From NCBI GenBank assembly GCA_902762325.1, contig CACWNV010000037.1, positions 1 through 52,160 of the forward strand: a stretch of 52,160 bases of DNA. Direction: 5' to 3'. Shown here piece by piece: positions 6,855-16,400 of this stretch. A program made the translations under genes and the position numbers. Position 1 is the stretch's first letter. The number at the start of each line of letters is the position of its first letter. Source of the stretch: an uncultured Prevotellaceae bacterium (lineage in GTDB: Bacteria; Bacteroidota; Bacteroidia; Bacteroidales; Bacteroidaceae). The notes beneath the pieces are model-generated. The model saw only the letters and a program-made list of their open reading frames with translations. It was not told where the DNA came from and ran no database searches.

Positions 6855-7367
6855 ATGAAACACTATCTGATAACCTTATTTATCATGCTGCTCCTGTCGG
6901 GTGCGCTTGTGAGTTGTGCAACGTCGGAGGAGCGGGCTGCTCAGCAGGCCGAGACGGCATTGGCTGTAGAGAAAGCACTGGCTGACCGCCATTATCGCAT
7001 CATCATCCAACGGATGAATCCACGGCGAAGCAGTATGGTGTCGCTGTCGTATGGCTACTCCTTAGAGGTGAAGGGCGACACGCTGGTCAGTTATCTGCCT
7101 TACTACGGACGGGCTTTCAATGTGCCCTACGGCGGAGGGAAAGGACTGAACTTCACGGAGCGCATCAGAAGCTACCAGTCGTGGAGGCTGAAGAAGGGCG
7201 GAACGCATGTCGAGCTGGTGGTGAAGAATGACGAGGACACCTATTTATATATGTTAGATGTATTCGACAATGGACGTGCACTTCTTGAGTTGCAGATGCA
7301 GGAAAGGGAAGGCATCAGCTATGACGGCGACGTTGACTTGTCGAAAAAGAAGGATGCCGAAGAATAG
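6855..7367 (+). CDS. DUF4251 domain lipoprotein
   Basis: 170 residues. Signal peptide with lipobox LVSC, lipidated Cys at 21. Residues about 45-160 match the DUF4251 pattern of Bacteroidetes: YRIIIQRMNP, SLEVKGDTLVSYLPYYGRA, YGGGKGLNF, and GISYDGDV near the end. The family is periplasmic or outer-membrane anchored with no known function. It sits 14 bp after vsr and 35 bp before the GH9 gene, on the same strand. Confidence 0.82.
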   Translation: MKHYLITLFIMLLLSGALVSCATSEERAAQQAETALAVEKALADRHYRIIIQRMNPRRSSMVSLSYGYSLEVKGDTLVSYLPYYGRAFNVPYGGGKGLNFTERIRSYQSWRLKKGGTHVELVVKNDEDTYLYMLDVFDNGRALLELQMQEREGISYDGDVDLSKKKDAEE

Positions 7368-7402
7368 GAAGAAATAAGAACTAAATAATAGAATAAAGAA
7401 TT

Positions 7403-9142
7403 ATGAAAAGGAGAAAAACGATGACCGTGCTGGCAGCCATGATGCTGACTTCAGCAATGTCGGTACAGGCTCAGAAAGGAGTAGCGATTCACGTGAATCA
7501 GGTGGGGTATTTCCCCAATGAAGAGAAAGTAGTGGTGGTTGAGGGCATCGGTTCTAAGACGAAGCTGACGGTGACCGACAGCAATGGGGCAACGGTATTG
7601 GAACCGTCGGTGATGCGCACGGCAGTGTCACCCTGGTCGAAAAAGAAAAGACAGATCGTTGATGTGAGCGAACTGAAGGTGCCGGGACGCTATACCATCT
7701 CTGTAAAAGGCGTCTCCCGCGATTTTGTCATCACTCCGCAGGCACTTCATAATGTGTCGCTTGCCTCGCTCAAGCTGTTCTATCTCATGCGTTCGGGCGT
7801 TCCCATAGAGAAGGAATATGCAGGGAAGTATGCCCGTCCAGCCGGACATCTCGACACGTATGTGCTCATCCATCCGTCGGCAGCATCGAAAGGACGTCCT
7901 GCCGGCAGCGTCATCAGTTCGCCACTCGGCTGGTATGATGCCGGCGACTACAACAAATATGTGGTGAACTCTTCGTTCTCCATCGGTCTGATGCTGGGAG
8001 TCTATGAGCAGAACAAAGACTATTTTGACAAGCTGAACACAAACATTCCTGAGAGCTGCAATGCTACTGCCGACCTGCTCGACGAGATGATGTTCAACCT
8101 GCAATGGCTGCTCACGATGCAGGATCCCGAAGACGGGGGCGTGTATCATAAGCTCACCACACCTAACTTTGAAGGGTTCGTGAAGCCTACAGACTGCCAT
8201 CAGCCCCGCTATGTGGTGCCGAAGAGCGTGACCGCTACCTACGACTTTGCAGCTGTGATGGCACAGAGCGCACGACTGCTGAAGGGCAACCGCGACTACA
8301 TGGCATTTGCAACACAGGCTGAGGCTGCTGCCCGGAAGGCATACGTCTGGGCGAAGGCTCATCCCACCGCTTTCTATCGTCAGGAAATAATCAGCCGTGA
8401 CTTCCAGCCTGCTGTCAGCACCGGTACATACGGCGACATGGTTTGTCAGGATGAATGCTTCTGGGCTGCCAGTGAGTTGTACAGGCTGACAGGCGAAGAC
8501 GCTTTCCTGCGGGATGCCCTGGAGACGATGCCTCAGAAGTTCACGGTGCCTACCTGGGGAAATGTGGCAGGACTGGGTGCCTTCGCATGGATTGCATCCC
8601 CACAGTCGGAGATGCGGCAGGCGATGGTCAAGCAGCTGAAGGACTATTGTGAGGAACTAATCACGTCTGTTCCCATCTCTTCGTTCCAGTCGTCCTTCGG
8701 TGACAAGGCGAGTGACTTCGGATGGGGCTGTCTTGCCGAGCAGTGCTGCGTGCCAGCCATTGCCCTCCTGTATGCCGACCGTTTCATCTCGCCGGGCCGT
8801 TATCGTGCCTGTGCCTTGCAGAACGCTAATTACCTCTTCGGACAGAATGCCACAGACTTCTGCTATGTGACCGGTTTCGGACAGAAGAGTCCGATGCATC
8901 CGCACCATCGTATCTCTGCTTCCGACGATATTGTCGAGCCGCTTCCCGGAATGCTTGTAGGCGGTCCGAACCCCGGTTTGCAGGACAATGCCGACGGCTC
9001 CATCGTCTATCCGTCCACATACCCCGACGAGGCGTATGTTGACGATGAGCGTTCGTATGCCTCCAACGAGATTGCCATCAACTGGAATGCGTCGCTCGTA
9101 GGACTGATCGGCTGGCTTGATGCCATTTACGGGGCTAAGTAA
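7403..9142 (+). CDS. Glycoside hydrolase family 9 endoglucanase
   Basis: 579 residues with a signal peptide (cleavage about residue 23). Residues 25-112 form the N-terminal Ig-like CelD_N domain; the (alpha/alpha)6 GH9 barrel follows. Catalytic motifs: WYDAGDYNKY at 177-186 with D179/D182 as base and nucleophile-activating pair, YVTGFGQKSPMHPHHR (GH9 signature 1), and YVDDERSYASNEIAINWN with E556 as acid (signature 2). It hydrolyses beta-1,4-glucan or mixed-linkage glucan by inversion. No sorting tail is visible, so the product is probably periplasmic. It is last in the operon and is followed by a small palindrome and a long hairpin. Confidence 0.93.
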   Translation: MKRRKTMTVLAAMMLTSAMSVQAQKGVAIHVNQVGYFPNEEKVVVVEGIGSKTKLTVTDSNGATVLEPSVMRTAVSPWSKKKRQIVDVSELKVPGRYTISVKGVSRDFVITPQALHNVSLASLKLFYLMRSGVPIEKEYAGKYARPAGHLDTYVLIHPSAASKGRPAGSVISSPLGWYDAGDYNKYVVNSSFSIGLMLGVYEQNKDYFDKLNTNIPESCNATADLLDEMMFNLQWLLTMQDPEDGGVYHKLTTPNFEGFVKPTDCHQPRYVVPKSVTATYDFAAVMAQSARLLKGNRDYMAFATQAEAAARKAYVWAKAHPTAFYRQEIISRDFQPAVSTGTYGDMVCQDECFWAASELYRLTGEDAFLRDALETMPQKFTVPTWGNVAGLGAFAWIASPQSEMRQAMVKQLKDYCEELITSVPISSFQSSFGDKASDFGWGCLAEQCCVPAIALLYADRFISPGRYRACALQNANYLFGQNATDFCYVTGFGQKSPMHPHHRISASDDIVEPLPGMLVGGPNPGLQDNADGSIVYPSTYPDEAYVDDERSYASNEIAINWNASLVGLIGWLDAIYGAK

Positions 9143-9159
9143 GAGCCGGTAGCTCTTAG

Positions 9160-9233
9160 TGAAAAAACAATGCTGGCAGACTCAATCCTCCGTGGAAAGT
9201 AATCCAAGAGAGGGTGCTGAGTCTGCCAGCATT
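9160..9233 (-). terminator. Strong terminator between converging units
   Basis: AATGCTGGCAGACTCA (9169-9184) and its exact complement at 9218-9233 form a 16-bp stem with a 33-nt loop. On the minus strand it is followed by TTGTTTTTTC, so it ends the Nif3/zinc-ribbon transcript; it may also stop transcription from the GH9 side. Confidence 0.75.
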
Positions 9234-9270
9234 TTGTAGCTATATCCGAGTCGGACGGACAAAAGCACTT

Positions 9271-10113
9271 TTAGGCTTCTGTATCTTCTTCTTTCTTTGT
9301 CTTGCGGATGGCACGCTTGCGCTTGCCCTTCTCCTCGGTGGCAACGGGAGCGTCTGTCCTTACACCAGCCAGTTCGGGGTCGATCATGATGCGTCCGCAG
9401 TATTCGCAGACGATGATTTTCTTGTGAATCTTGATGTCGAGCTGACGCTGTGGCGGAATCTTGTTGAAGCATCCTCCGCAGGCATCACGCTGCACGTACA
9501 CGATACCGAGACCATTGCGTGCGCTCTTTCTGATGCGCTTGAAGCTGCTGAGCAGACGCGGGTCGATTCTTGTCTCCAGTTCCCTTGCCCTGATTTTCAG
9601 CTTCTCTTCTTCCTCGCGAGTCTCCTGCAGAATCTCGTCCAGTTCGTTCTTCTTCTCGGCGAGTGCCATCTGGCGGTCCTGGATGATCTCTTCGGCATGC
9701 TCAAGGTCGTGGCTCTTCTCCTCAATCTTTATCTGAGCCTCGCGAATCTTCTTGTTGCAGAGTTCTATTTCAAGCGTCTGATACTCGATCTCCTTTGTGA
9801 GCGTATCAAATTCACGGTTGTTCTTCACATCGTTGAGCTGTTTCTGATAGCGGTCAACGCTTGCCTGTGCCTCGATAATCTCGCCACGTTTCATCTTAAT
9901 GGCTGTCTGGAAGTCGGATATTTCCGTCTGAATCTTCTCGATACGGGTGTTCAGACCGGCAATCTCATCTTCCAGGTCCTGTACTTCGAGGGGCAGTTCA
10001 CCGCGCAGTGCACGTTTCTCGTCGATGGCAGAGAGAGTAGTCTGTAAGAGATACAGGGTCTTGAGTTTCTCTTCTACTGTTAAATCTGTGAAATCTTTCT
10101 TTACCACATTCAT
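9271..10113 (-). CDS. Coiled-coil zinc-ribbon protein (C4-type, zf-RING_7)
   Basis: 280 residues. Residues about 30-185 are a long heptad-rich coiled coil; then a C4 zinc ribbon with CGGC (C212, C215) and CEYC (C236, C239), and a basic tail. This is the conserved bacterial family commonly found next to nif3-like genes and thought to bind nucleic acid or act as a scaffold; its function is not established. It lies 39 bp downstream of the Nif3 gene on the same strand and ends just before the long hairpin. Confidence 0.88.
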   Translation of the reverse strand: MNVVKKDFTDLTVEEKLKTLYLLQTTLSAIDEKRALRGELPLEVQDLEDEIAGLNTRIEKIQTEISDFQTAIKMKRGEIIEAQASVDRYQKQLNDVKNNREFDTLTKEIEYQTLEIELCNKKIREAQIKIEEKSHDLEHAEEIIQDRQMALAEKKNELDEILQETREEEEKLKIRARELETRIDPRLLSSFKRIRKSARNGLGIVYVQRDACGGCFNKIPPQRQLDIKIHKKIIVCEYCGRIMIDPELAGVRTDAPVATEEKGKRKRAIRKTKKEEDTEA

Positions 10114-10152
10114 AAGCTAAATGGTATTACTTGTTAATGATATATATGATTC

Positions 10153-10953
10153 TTATCTGTAGATGACAGGATTGGTGTTCGTCTGGGCGATGAGAGTGCG
10201 TACTCCCTTACAGCGTTCCCCGATGATATCCTGTAGCAGTTCGCTGGTGTACTGTTCGCTCTGGTAGTGCCCGATGACGACAATCTGTATCTGCTGTTCA
10301 TGTCCGAAGAACTCATGATACCCCATCTCGCCGGTCACGAAAGCATCGGCTCCCGCGGCTATGGCATCGCCGAGCAGGAAGGAACCGGCACCTCCGCATA
10401 CGGCAACAGTCCTGACGGGCTTCTTGAGCAGTTCGTTACACATGGCACATTCCACATGGAAAGTCTCTTTGACCATGCTGATGAACGCCTCGGCATCCAG
10501 TGCTTCGGGGAGCGTTCCCTTCACACCTTGAACCTTGGCAGACGCGTCGTCGTTCCCTGGAGGGCAGGCACCGCCATTCATCGGGCCGATGTCCGTCAGT
10601 CCCATCTTACGGGCAATCATGTAGTTTACACCATTCACGGCATTGTCGAGATTGGTGTGCATGGCTGCTATCGTCACCCCCTGCTGAATGGCTTTCATCA
10701 CCGTGCGCTGCACATAGTTGAAATCCGAGATACAGCTCAGTCGGCGGAAGATGAGCGGATGGTGGGCTACCACCAGATTACATCCGAGCGTGACGGCTTC
10801 GTCGATAATCTGTTCGTTGACGTCTAAACACAATAATGCCCCTGAGACTTCCGCTTCTGTTAATCCAACTTGTAGGCCTGCATTATCGTAGCTTTCCTGC
10901 AAGGGCAGAGGCGCGAATTGTTCAAGGGCGTCTATCACCTGCTTTATTTTCAT
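10153..10953 (-). CDS. Nif3-like dinuclear metal-centre protein
   Basis: 266 residues, the compact form of the family without the central insertion. Metal ligands: HH in VVAHHPLIF (H64, H65), HTNLDNA (H99, D103) and a C-terminal GHYQSEQY segment with His and Glu. Family members form hexamers with a two-metal site; often labelled GTP cyclohydrolase 1 type 2, but the reaction in vivo is uncertain. The zinc-ribbon gene follows. A TAACTTTG box at 11021-11028 (minus strand) is the likely promoter. Confidence 0.9.
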   Translation of the reverse strand: MKIKQVIDALEQFAPLPLQESYDNAGLQVGLTEAEVSGALLCLDVNEQIIDEAVTLGCNLVVAHHPLIFRRLSCISDFNYVQRTVMKAIQQGVTIAAMHTNLDNAVNGVNYMIARKMGLTDIGPMNGGACPPGNDDASAKVQGVKGTLPEALDAEAFISMVKETFHVECAMCNELLKKPVRTVAVCGGAGSFLLGDAIAAGADAFVTGEMGYHEFFGHEQQIQIVVIGHYQSEQYTSELLQDIIGERCKGVRTLIAQTNTNPVIYR

Positions 10954-11020
10954 GATGAATTACATATTGACCTCTTAATCTGGTTATTAGGGGGATTTAC
11001 GAATATGTCGTTCCAGTCTG

Positions 11021-11028
11021 CAAAGTTA
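11021..11028 (-). promoter_or_regulatory. -7 box of the Nif3 transcript
   Basis: Minus-strand TAACTTTG about 70 bp upstream of the Nif3 start. No clear TTTG at -33. Confidence 0.5.
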
Positions 11029-11033
11029 CAAAT

Positions 11034-11070
11034 AAAAAAGTCCAATGACCGCTTCGCCATTGGACTTTTA
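11034..11070 (-). terminator. Terminator of the ABC-permease-nuclease unit
   Basis: AAAAGTCCAATG (11036-11047) pairs exactly with CATTGGACTTTT (11058-11069) around a 10-nt loop; minus-strand reading ends in a U-run. It lies 8 bp past the nuclease stop. Confidence 0.8.
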
Positions 11071-11077
11071 ACATTTA

Positions 11078-11956
11078 TTACCAGTCGGATAGCCTTGCAT
11101 CAGCTTCCACCCTGTCTTCTATGTTGTCGTTGAGCAGGGGATAGAAGTCGATTCCCGTGATTCTTTCTATCTCGTCGACCGTGTACACGCAGTCCGACAT
11201 CCGCTGGAATTTGCCTTGGTTCTTGTAGATGAAGCCGATTGCCTTCGGATACCCCTTGCGGCACAGGACGACTTTGAAGAAGGCATCGGGAACCCATACC
11301 TTGTTCTTTCCGATGGTCTTCTGTTGCATTTCATTGTCGTGAAGTCCGAAGACAGGACCGCAGACAATATCAACAGCACCGAACTCGCGTGCCCACTCAC
11401 GGCATTTGATTTCCAGATCGTTCCATTCGTTTTTGTTCAGTCCGTGGTTCTGCGGGCAGATGTTTGAAAAGAGGAAGCTCTCCCTCATAGCCTGTGCATC
11501 CCATTTGTTATCACCGGCAGGGCACATGTGGCCGCGGTCGTAGCGCGATGTATAATAGTCGTCGTCGATGGCACGGGGTGAGGGCACCTCATCGTCGGGA
11601 GTGAACACCTCATTATGGCGCTGCATCCTGCCATAGGTATGCGACTTCGTAAGATGCCATGCCACCCAGTTGGGAACCTTTGTCTTCTTGTTATACGAAA
11701 TGGTGAATCCTTTTTTCCTGAGTATCTGTTCCGGCCGGTCCTTCAGGGGAGCCGGCAGTTCCATCATCCTGATGTTTGTTGCCGGTTGTTCGTTGCGTGC
11801 CTCCGAAGCCTTCTGCTCGTCATAGAAGCTTTCGACACTGGCTTCTTCTTCCGTTGTTCCCTGCCGTGGATTGTCGGCAGGAACTGTTCGCATTGACTGT
11901 CTGCATGCAGATACTGCTATCAGAAGACAGAAAAGGAGAAAGAACGTCTTTTTCAT
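11078..11956 (-). CDS. Exported DNA/RNA non-specific endonuclease (lipoprotein)
   Basis: 292 residues. Lipobox VSAC with Cys18 predicts membrane anchoring after export. Residues about 80-280 form the NUC1/beta-beta-alpha-metal fold: DRGHM at 140-144 with His143 as general base, and PQNHGLNKNEWNDLE (168-182) with the Mg-binding Asn and catalytic Glu region. It cleaves DNA and RNA without sequence preference outside the cytoplasm, probably for nucleotide scavenging. The start overlaps the permease stop by 4 bp (ATGA), so it is co-translated with an ABC-type pair, an unusual partnership. Confidence 0.9.
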   Translation of the reverse strand: MKKTFFLLFCLLIAVSACRQSMRTVPADNPRQGTTEEEASVESFYDEQKASEARNEQPATNIRMMELPAPLKDRPEQILRKKGFTISYNKKTKVPNWVAWHLTKSHTYGRMQRHNEVFTPDDEVPSPRAIDDDYYTSRYDRGHMCPAGDNKWDAQAMRESFLFSNICPQNHGLNKNEWNDLEIKCREWAREFGAVDIVCGPVFGLHDNEMQQKTIGKNKVWVPDAFFKVVLCRKGYPKAIGFIYKNQGKFQRMSDCVYTVDEIERITGIDFYPLLNDNIEDRVEADARLSDW

Positions 11957-12714
11957 TTCAGCTTGTTGTATTGATCAAAGGAGTATTTACGGGCGATGAG
12001 CAGTGTCACCACCATTGACACGACCGAGGCGCAGAAAGAGGCAGCCAGAAAGAGAATCTGGTATTCCACGGCAGCCACGACGCTATAGCCGCAGAGCATC
12101 ATGCCCCACATCAGGACGGGAGTAAGCCCGACCATCTGCACCGCCATCCTGCTGATGTTGGGAATGGCAGCTTTCTCGATGGCACGTTTCACGAAGTAGG
12201 TCAGTGCCGCATTGTGGCTGGCACCGTTGCCCAGCAGATAGTAGTAGAGCTGGTTGTGGTGCTGCAGTCCCATGTAATAGGTAGCGAGTGCATTGGCATT
12301 GGTTTCAACCATACTGCCGATGAGCAGTCCGAAGACGGGGATGAAGTAGCGTGCCTCAAACGGCGTGCTGACACCGAGAGCGAGGCAGAGTACGATGAGT
12401 CCCACGACAAGTGCGCCAGCTATGATGCCGGCACCGACGGGCAGGAAGTTCCTCTTCAGACTCAGACGTGCCTTGGATACCGTGAGCACCGTTCCTGCTA
12501 TGGTCATGATGATGATCCACAGGATGCTGGTGGCGAGATTGTCCCATTCGAACAGATACTTCAGGCACAGGCCTGTCAGCGCGAGATAGATAATCATCTT
12601 GGCAATGGCTCGCAGTGCGCGGGGCAGTATCCTCACCTTGAACTCATGCAGCAGCACAAGGGGGATGACGAGAAGGAGTAGGATAATCAGAATCCCTGTT
12701 ATTGAGAGTTCCAT
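11953..12714 (-). CDS. FetB/UPF0014-type ABC transporter permease
   Basis: 253 residues, about seven hydrophobic segments spread through the chain. It resembles the UPF0014 (FetB/YbbM) family, with a conserved IGSMVETNANAL...YYMGL region and the LGNGASHNAAL...KRAI...P.ISRM loop corresponding to the cytoplasmic coupling segment. In E. coli FetAB is linked to iron export. Here it sits 6 bp after a FetA-position ATPase whose motifs are eroded, so transport and substrate are uncertain. The nuclease gene overlaps its end. Confidence 0.83.
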   Translation of the reverse strand: MELSITGILIILLLLVIPLVLLHEFKVRILPRALRAIAKMIIYLALTGLCLKYLFEWDNLATSILWIIIMTIAGTVLTVSKARLSLKRNFLPVGAGIIAGALVVGLIVLCLALGVSTPFEARYFIPVFGLLIGSMVETNANALATYYMGLQHHNQLYYYLLGNGASHNAALTYFVKRAIEKAAIPNISRMAVQMVGLTPVLMWGMMLCGYSVVAAVEYQILFLAASFCASVVSMVVTLLIARKYSFDQYNKLK

Positions 12715-12720
12715 AGCTTC

Positions 12721-13347
12721 TTATTTAAATTCGTTCAAGTCAACATGAATGTCGCAATAGTTGATGAGCACGTCGTGTTCCTGACAGCCCACAATTACGG
12801 CAGAGCCTTGTCGGGCGGTCTCACGGATACATGCTCCGATGCGCTGGCTCAGTCCGTTGTCGTCATCGGTAGCGGGTTCCTCAATCACGACAATCGGACG
12901 ATGCATCAGGCAGATGCCTGTGAGGATGAGCAGACGCAAATAGCCGGGTGACAGTTCTGCAACGGGCTGGTCGTAGACAGCAGGGGCGATGCTCAGCTCT
13001 GTCCAGAATTCAAAGAACTGTTCGCGGGTGAGATGGGGCGTGCAGAGAGACGACAATTCGTCGAGCAGCTCGCTCACCGTCTCGTAGGGCAGGTTCACAT
13101 CTTTCGGAAGATAGGACATCCTATGCCGGAAGAAAGAAGCCGACCGTGTGTTCATCAGCTCGTGGTCGATGGACAGATAGCCTTCGGAAAGCGGCTCGAA
13201 TCCCAAAACGGCACGCAACAGCATCGTCGTGGCAGCATCATCTTCCGACGACACCCCCAGCACTTCGCCTTCGTGAATAGTGAACGACAGATTACCGAAA
13301 AGCCGATGCCCGTTGACTGCCATTCCTCCGTTTTTTATCTCCAGCAT
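12721..13347 (-). CDS. ABC-type ATPase partner of FetB with degenerate nucleotide-binding motifs
   Basis: 208 residues with ABC ATPase layout but altered key motifs. The Walker A position reads GVSSEDDAATTMLLRA (31-46): no GxxGxGK(S/T), and the Lys is missing. The signature is LSPGY (132-136) instead of LSGGQ. Walker B is PIVVIEEPA (151-159), with Glu where Asp is expected, though a Glu remains at the catalytic position. The H-loop area is GCQEHD (187-192). The frame is intact, so this is not simple decay. It may be a non-hydrolysing regulatory subunit or use nucleotide differently. It heads a three-gene unit with permease and nuclease. Confidence 0.8.
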   Translation of the reverse strand: MLEIKNGGMAVNGHRLFGNLSFTIHEGEVLGVSSEDDAATTMLLRAVLGFEPLSEGYLSIDHELMNTRSASFFRHRMSYLPKDVNLPYETVSELLDELSSLCTPHLTREQFFEFWTELSIAPAVYDQPVAELSPGYLRLLILTGICLMHRPIVVIEEPATDDDNGLSQRIGACIRETARQGSAVIVGCQEHDVLINYCDIHVDLNEFK

Positions 13348-13369
13348 CTTTCAAATATTTTTACCGCTG

Positions 13370-13377
13370 CAAAGTTA
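13370..13377 (-). promoter_or_regulatory. -7 box of the ABC-permease-nuclease unit
   Basis: Minus-strand TAACTTTG 23 bp upstream of the ATPase start. It lies back to back with the GH127 promoter. Confidence 0.55.
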
Positions 13378-13397
13378 CACAAAATAGATGAGATATG

Positions 13398-13429
13398 TTT
13401 GGCTGAATAAGGAAAAAAACGTAAATTTG
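13398..13429 (+). promoter_or_regulatory. Promoter of the GH127 gene
   Basis: TTTG at 13398-13401, 20 bp spacer, TAAATTTG at 13422-13429; leader of about 60 nt to the ATG at 13494. Confidence 0.7.
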
Positions 13430-13493
13430 CATCATTAACCGGAATAAGTACAGAAATAGAGGTTAAAGAGGTATTAGTAAAAACATAATCGTT

Positions 13494-16400
13494 ATGAAAC
13501 TGAAAATTAGGAAATTACTCCCCGTTGTTACCGCCTTGCTGCTGTTTGCACCAGCATCTGTAGAGGCACAGTCGGAACTGTACCCAGGACATTTCAACCT
13601 GAAGGAAGTGACATTGCTCGACGGACCTTTCAAGGAGGCGATGCTTGTGAACAACCGGCTACTGCTGGAGTATGATGTTGACCGACTGCTCACACCGTTC
13701 ATCCGTCAGGCTGGACTCACCACAGGCAAGTATAACGGATGGCTCACCGCTCACCCGAACTTTCAGAACTGGGGCGGCAGCGGTTTCGACCTCAGCGGTC
13801 ATGTGGGCGGCCATTACCTCTCTGCCCTGGCTCTGGCATACGCTGCCAATGACGATGCAACAGTGAAGAAACAGATGAAGGAACGGCTCGAATACATGAT
13901 TGCCATCCTGAAAGACTGCCAGGACCGGTTTGACAACGACCAGACGGGACTCTACGGATTCATCGGCGGTCAGCCCATCAACGAGTCGTGGCAGGCACTG
14001 TGGCGAGGAGACCTCTCGAAGATTAGAGGAAACTGGGGATGGGTGCCGTTCTATTGTCAGCACAAGGTGCTGGCAGGACTTCGTGACGCCTACCTCTATG
14101 GTGAGAATGAAACGGCGAAGGAGCTGTTCAGAAAATTGGCAGACTGGAGTGTGAACCTCATCGCAAAGGTCAGTGACAATGACTTTCAGGACTTCCTCAA
14201 CTGTGAGCATGGAGGAATGAACGAGTCGCTGCTCGATGCCTATCAGCTCTTTGGAGACCAGAAATACCTGAAGGCGGCAAAGCGGTTCAGTCATAAGGCA
14301 ATGATTGACGGCATGCAGACGGTGAACACCACGTTTCTCGACGGCAAGCATGCCAACACACAGGTGCCGAAGTACATCGGTTTCGAGCGTATCTATGAGG
14401 CAGATGCCACGCAGATAGCCTACAGGAAGGCAGCTGAGAACTTCTGGCAGGATGTGGCTGCCAACAGAACGGTGTGCATCGGAGGAAACAGCGTGAACGA
14501 GCACTTCCTGTCGGTGAGCAATTCCAACAGATACATCGACCAGCTCGACGGACCGGAGAGCTGTAACTCGAACAACATGCTGAAACTGTCGGAGATGCTC
14601 AGCGACCGCACACACAATGCCATGTATGCCGACTTCTATGAGAATACGATGTGGAACCATATCCTGACGACACAGGATCCGAAGACGGGCGGATACGTCT
14701 ATTTCACCACGCTGCGCCCACAGGGATACCGCATCTACTCGAAGGTGAACCAGGGTATGTGGTGCTGTGTGGGTACGGGTATGGAGAACCATTCCAAATA
14801 CGGGCACTTCATCTACACTCATGACGGCAATTCGACGCTCTATGTGAACCTGTTTACACCGAGTGAACTGAATAATGCAGTGTTCGGCATACGGCAGGAA
14901 ACGTTCTTCCCCTATATCACACCGACAGAGTCTGCATCTGCCACGGCTACCACCACCCTTACCATCACGAAAGACGGCAGCTATACGCTGGCGTTGCGTC
15001 ATCCCGCATGGGCAGGCAAGGAATATGCCGTGACGGTGAACGGAGCACCTGTGGAGATGAACGTCGAAGAGGGAAAGGCTTCGTATGTGACCGTCAACCG
15101 CAAGTGGAAGAAGGGCGACAAGATAAAGGTGACGCTTCCCATGTCGCTTAGATACGAGGCATGTCCCAATTACACCGACTATATCGCATTTAAGTTCGGT
15201 CCTATCCTTCTTGGTGCTAAGACCACTGCCTGTACCCCTGCTGAGGCTGCTGGCGGCTCACTGCCCTATGAGGCGCTGCGCAATGAGTATGCCGGTGCCG
15301 GACGTATGGATCATGCACCCGGCAGCATGGGTACGACGATGAGTCTTATCAAGGCACCTCTGCTCATCGGTGAGCGCACAAAGGTGCTCGACAGAGTCAC
15401 GATGAAAGATGTGAGCAAGTTGCTGTTCACCATCGATGCCAGCAGAGATGGCGTGGCTTCCTATGCCTGGAAGACACTGGAGCTACAGCCATTCTATACC
15501 ATCCAGCATGCCCGCTATATGTGCTACTGGTATCAGCAGACCGCCGACAACTTTGCCCATAGTGACATGGCGGCAACAGAGGCTGCCAACGAGGCACTGA
15601 TGGCACGCACACTCGACTTTGTTGCCCCCGGTGAACAGCAGAGTGAGGCTGGACATGAATACAACTATAGCAGCGACTCCAGGACAGGCAACTATAACTC
15701 AGAGAGCTACCGCGACGCACAGCGGGGAGGCTATATCCAATACACCTTATATAATAAAGAGGGAGTGAAGGAGAACCTGAGCATCCTCTGCCGCTTCACC
15801 ACTGCCGACAAGGGACGCAAGGGCGTGCTCACAGTCGATGGCGTGAAGATTGCAGACATTGAGATTCCTGCTACGGTGAAGGGGGCTGAGGGGAATGGCT
15901 TCTATAACGTGGAATATCCTATTCCGGCATCGCTGCTGCTGAATGATGACGGAACGGCGAAGAGTAAGTTCGTGGTGCGTCTCTCGGCACCTACGACAGT
16001 ATGCCCTGGACTTTACTACCTGCGGCTGATGAAGAACTACGACAATCATGCCTACCGCTTCGTGGCAGACGACTGGACGACCGGAGACGAGGCGCGTGTT
16101 GCGAAAAGCCGTATCACTTACGACATGGAGAACAATGTCATCCATGTGAGGCAGACGGGCAACAACAATATCTGCCTGATGCTCGACTATAACAAGACCG
16201 ATTATACCATCGACAAGGCACAGAAGTTTTTGGTGGTGAAAGGTAGGAATCTCCGTCTCAACGACGGAGATTCTTATCTTTGGTGGCTGAATGGAGTGAA
16301 CAAAGGCTCACAGGTGAAGCCTACGCTGACGACAAGTGTCAGTGAGGAGGGAAAGTCGTTTCAGATCATTGCCTGGGACATGACAAAAAGCGGGCTGAAT

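Noticed and set aside
9141-9159. TAAGAGC-CGGTA-GCTCTTA palindrome as a separate terminator
   Set aside because: Short stem with no U-run on either strand; the adjacent 16-bp hairpin explains termination better.
12721-13347. Calling the degenerate ABC ATPase a pseudogene
   Set aside because: The frame is intact, spacing with the permease is tight, and the fold pattern is kept throughout.
13659-15002. 447-codon antisense frame opposite GH127
   Set aside because: No plausible start signal, no recognisable domain, and the sense strand has clear catalytic motifs.
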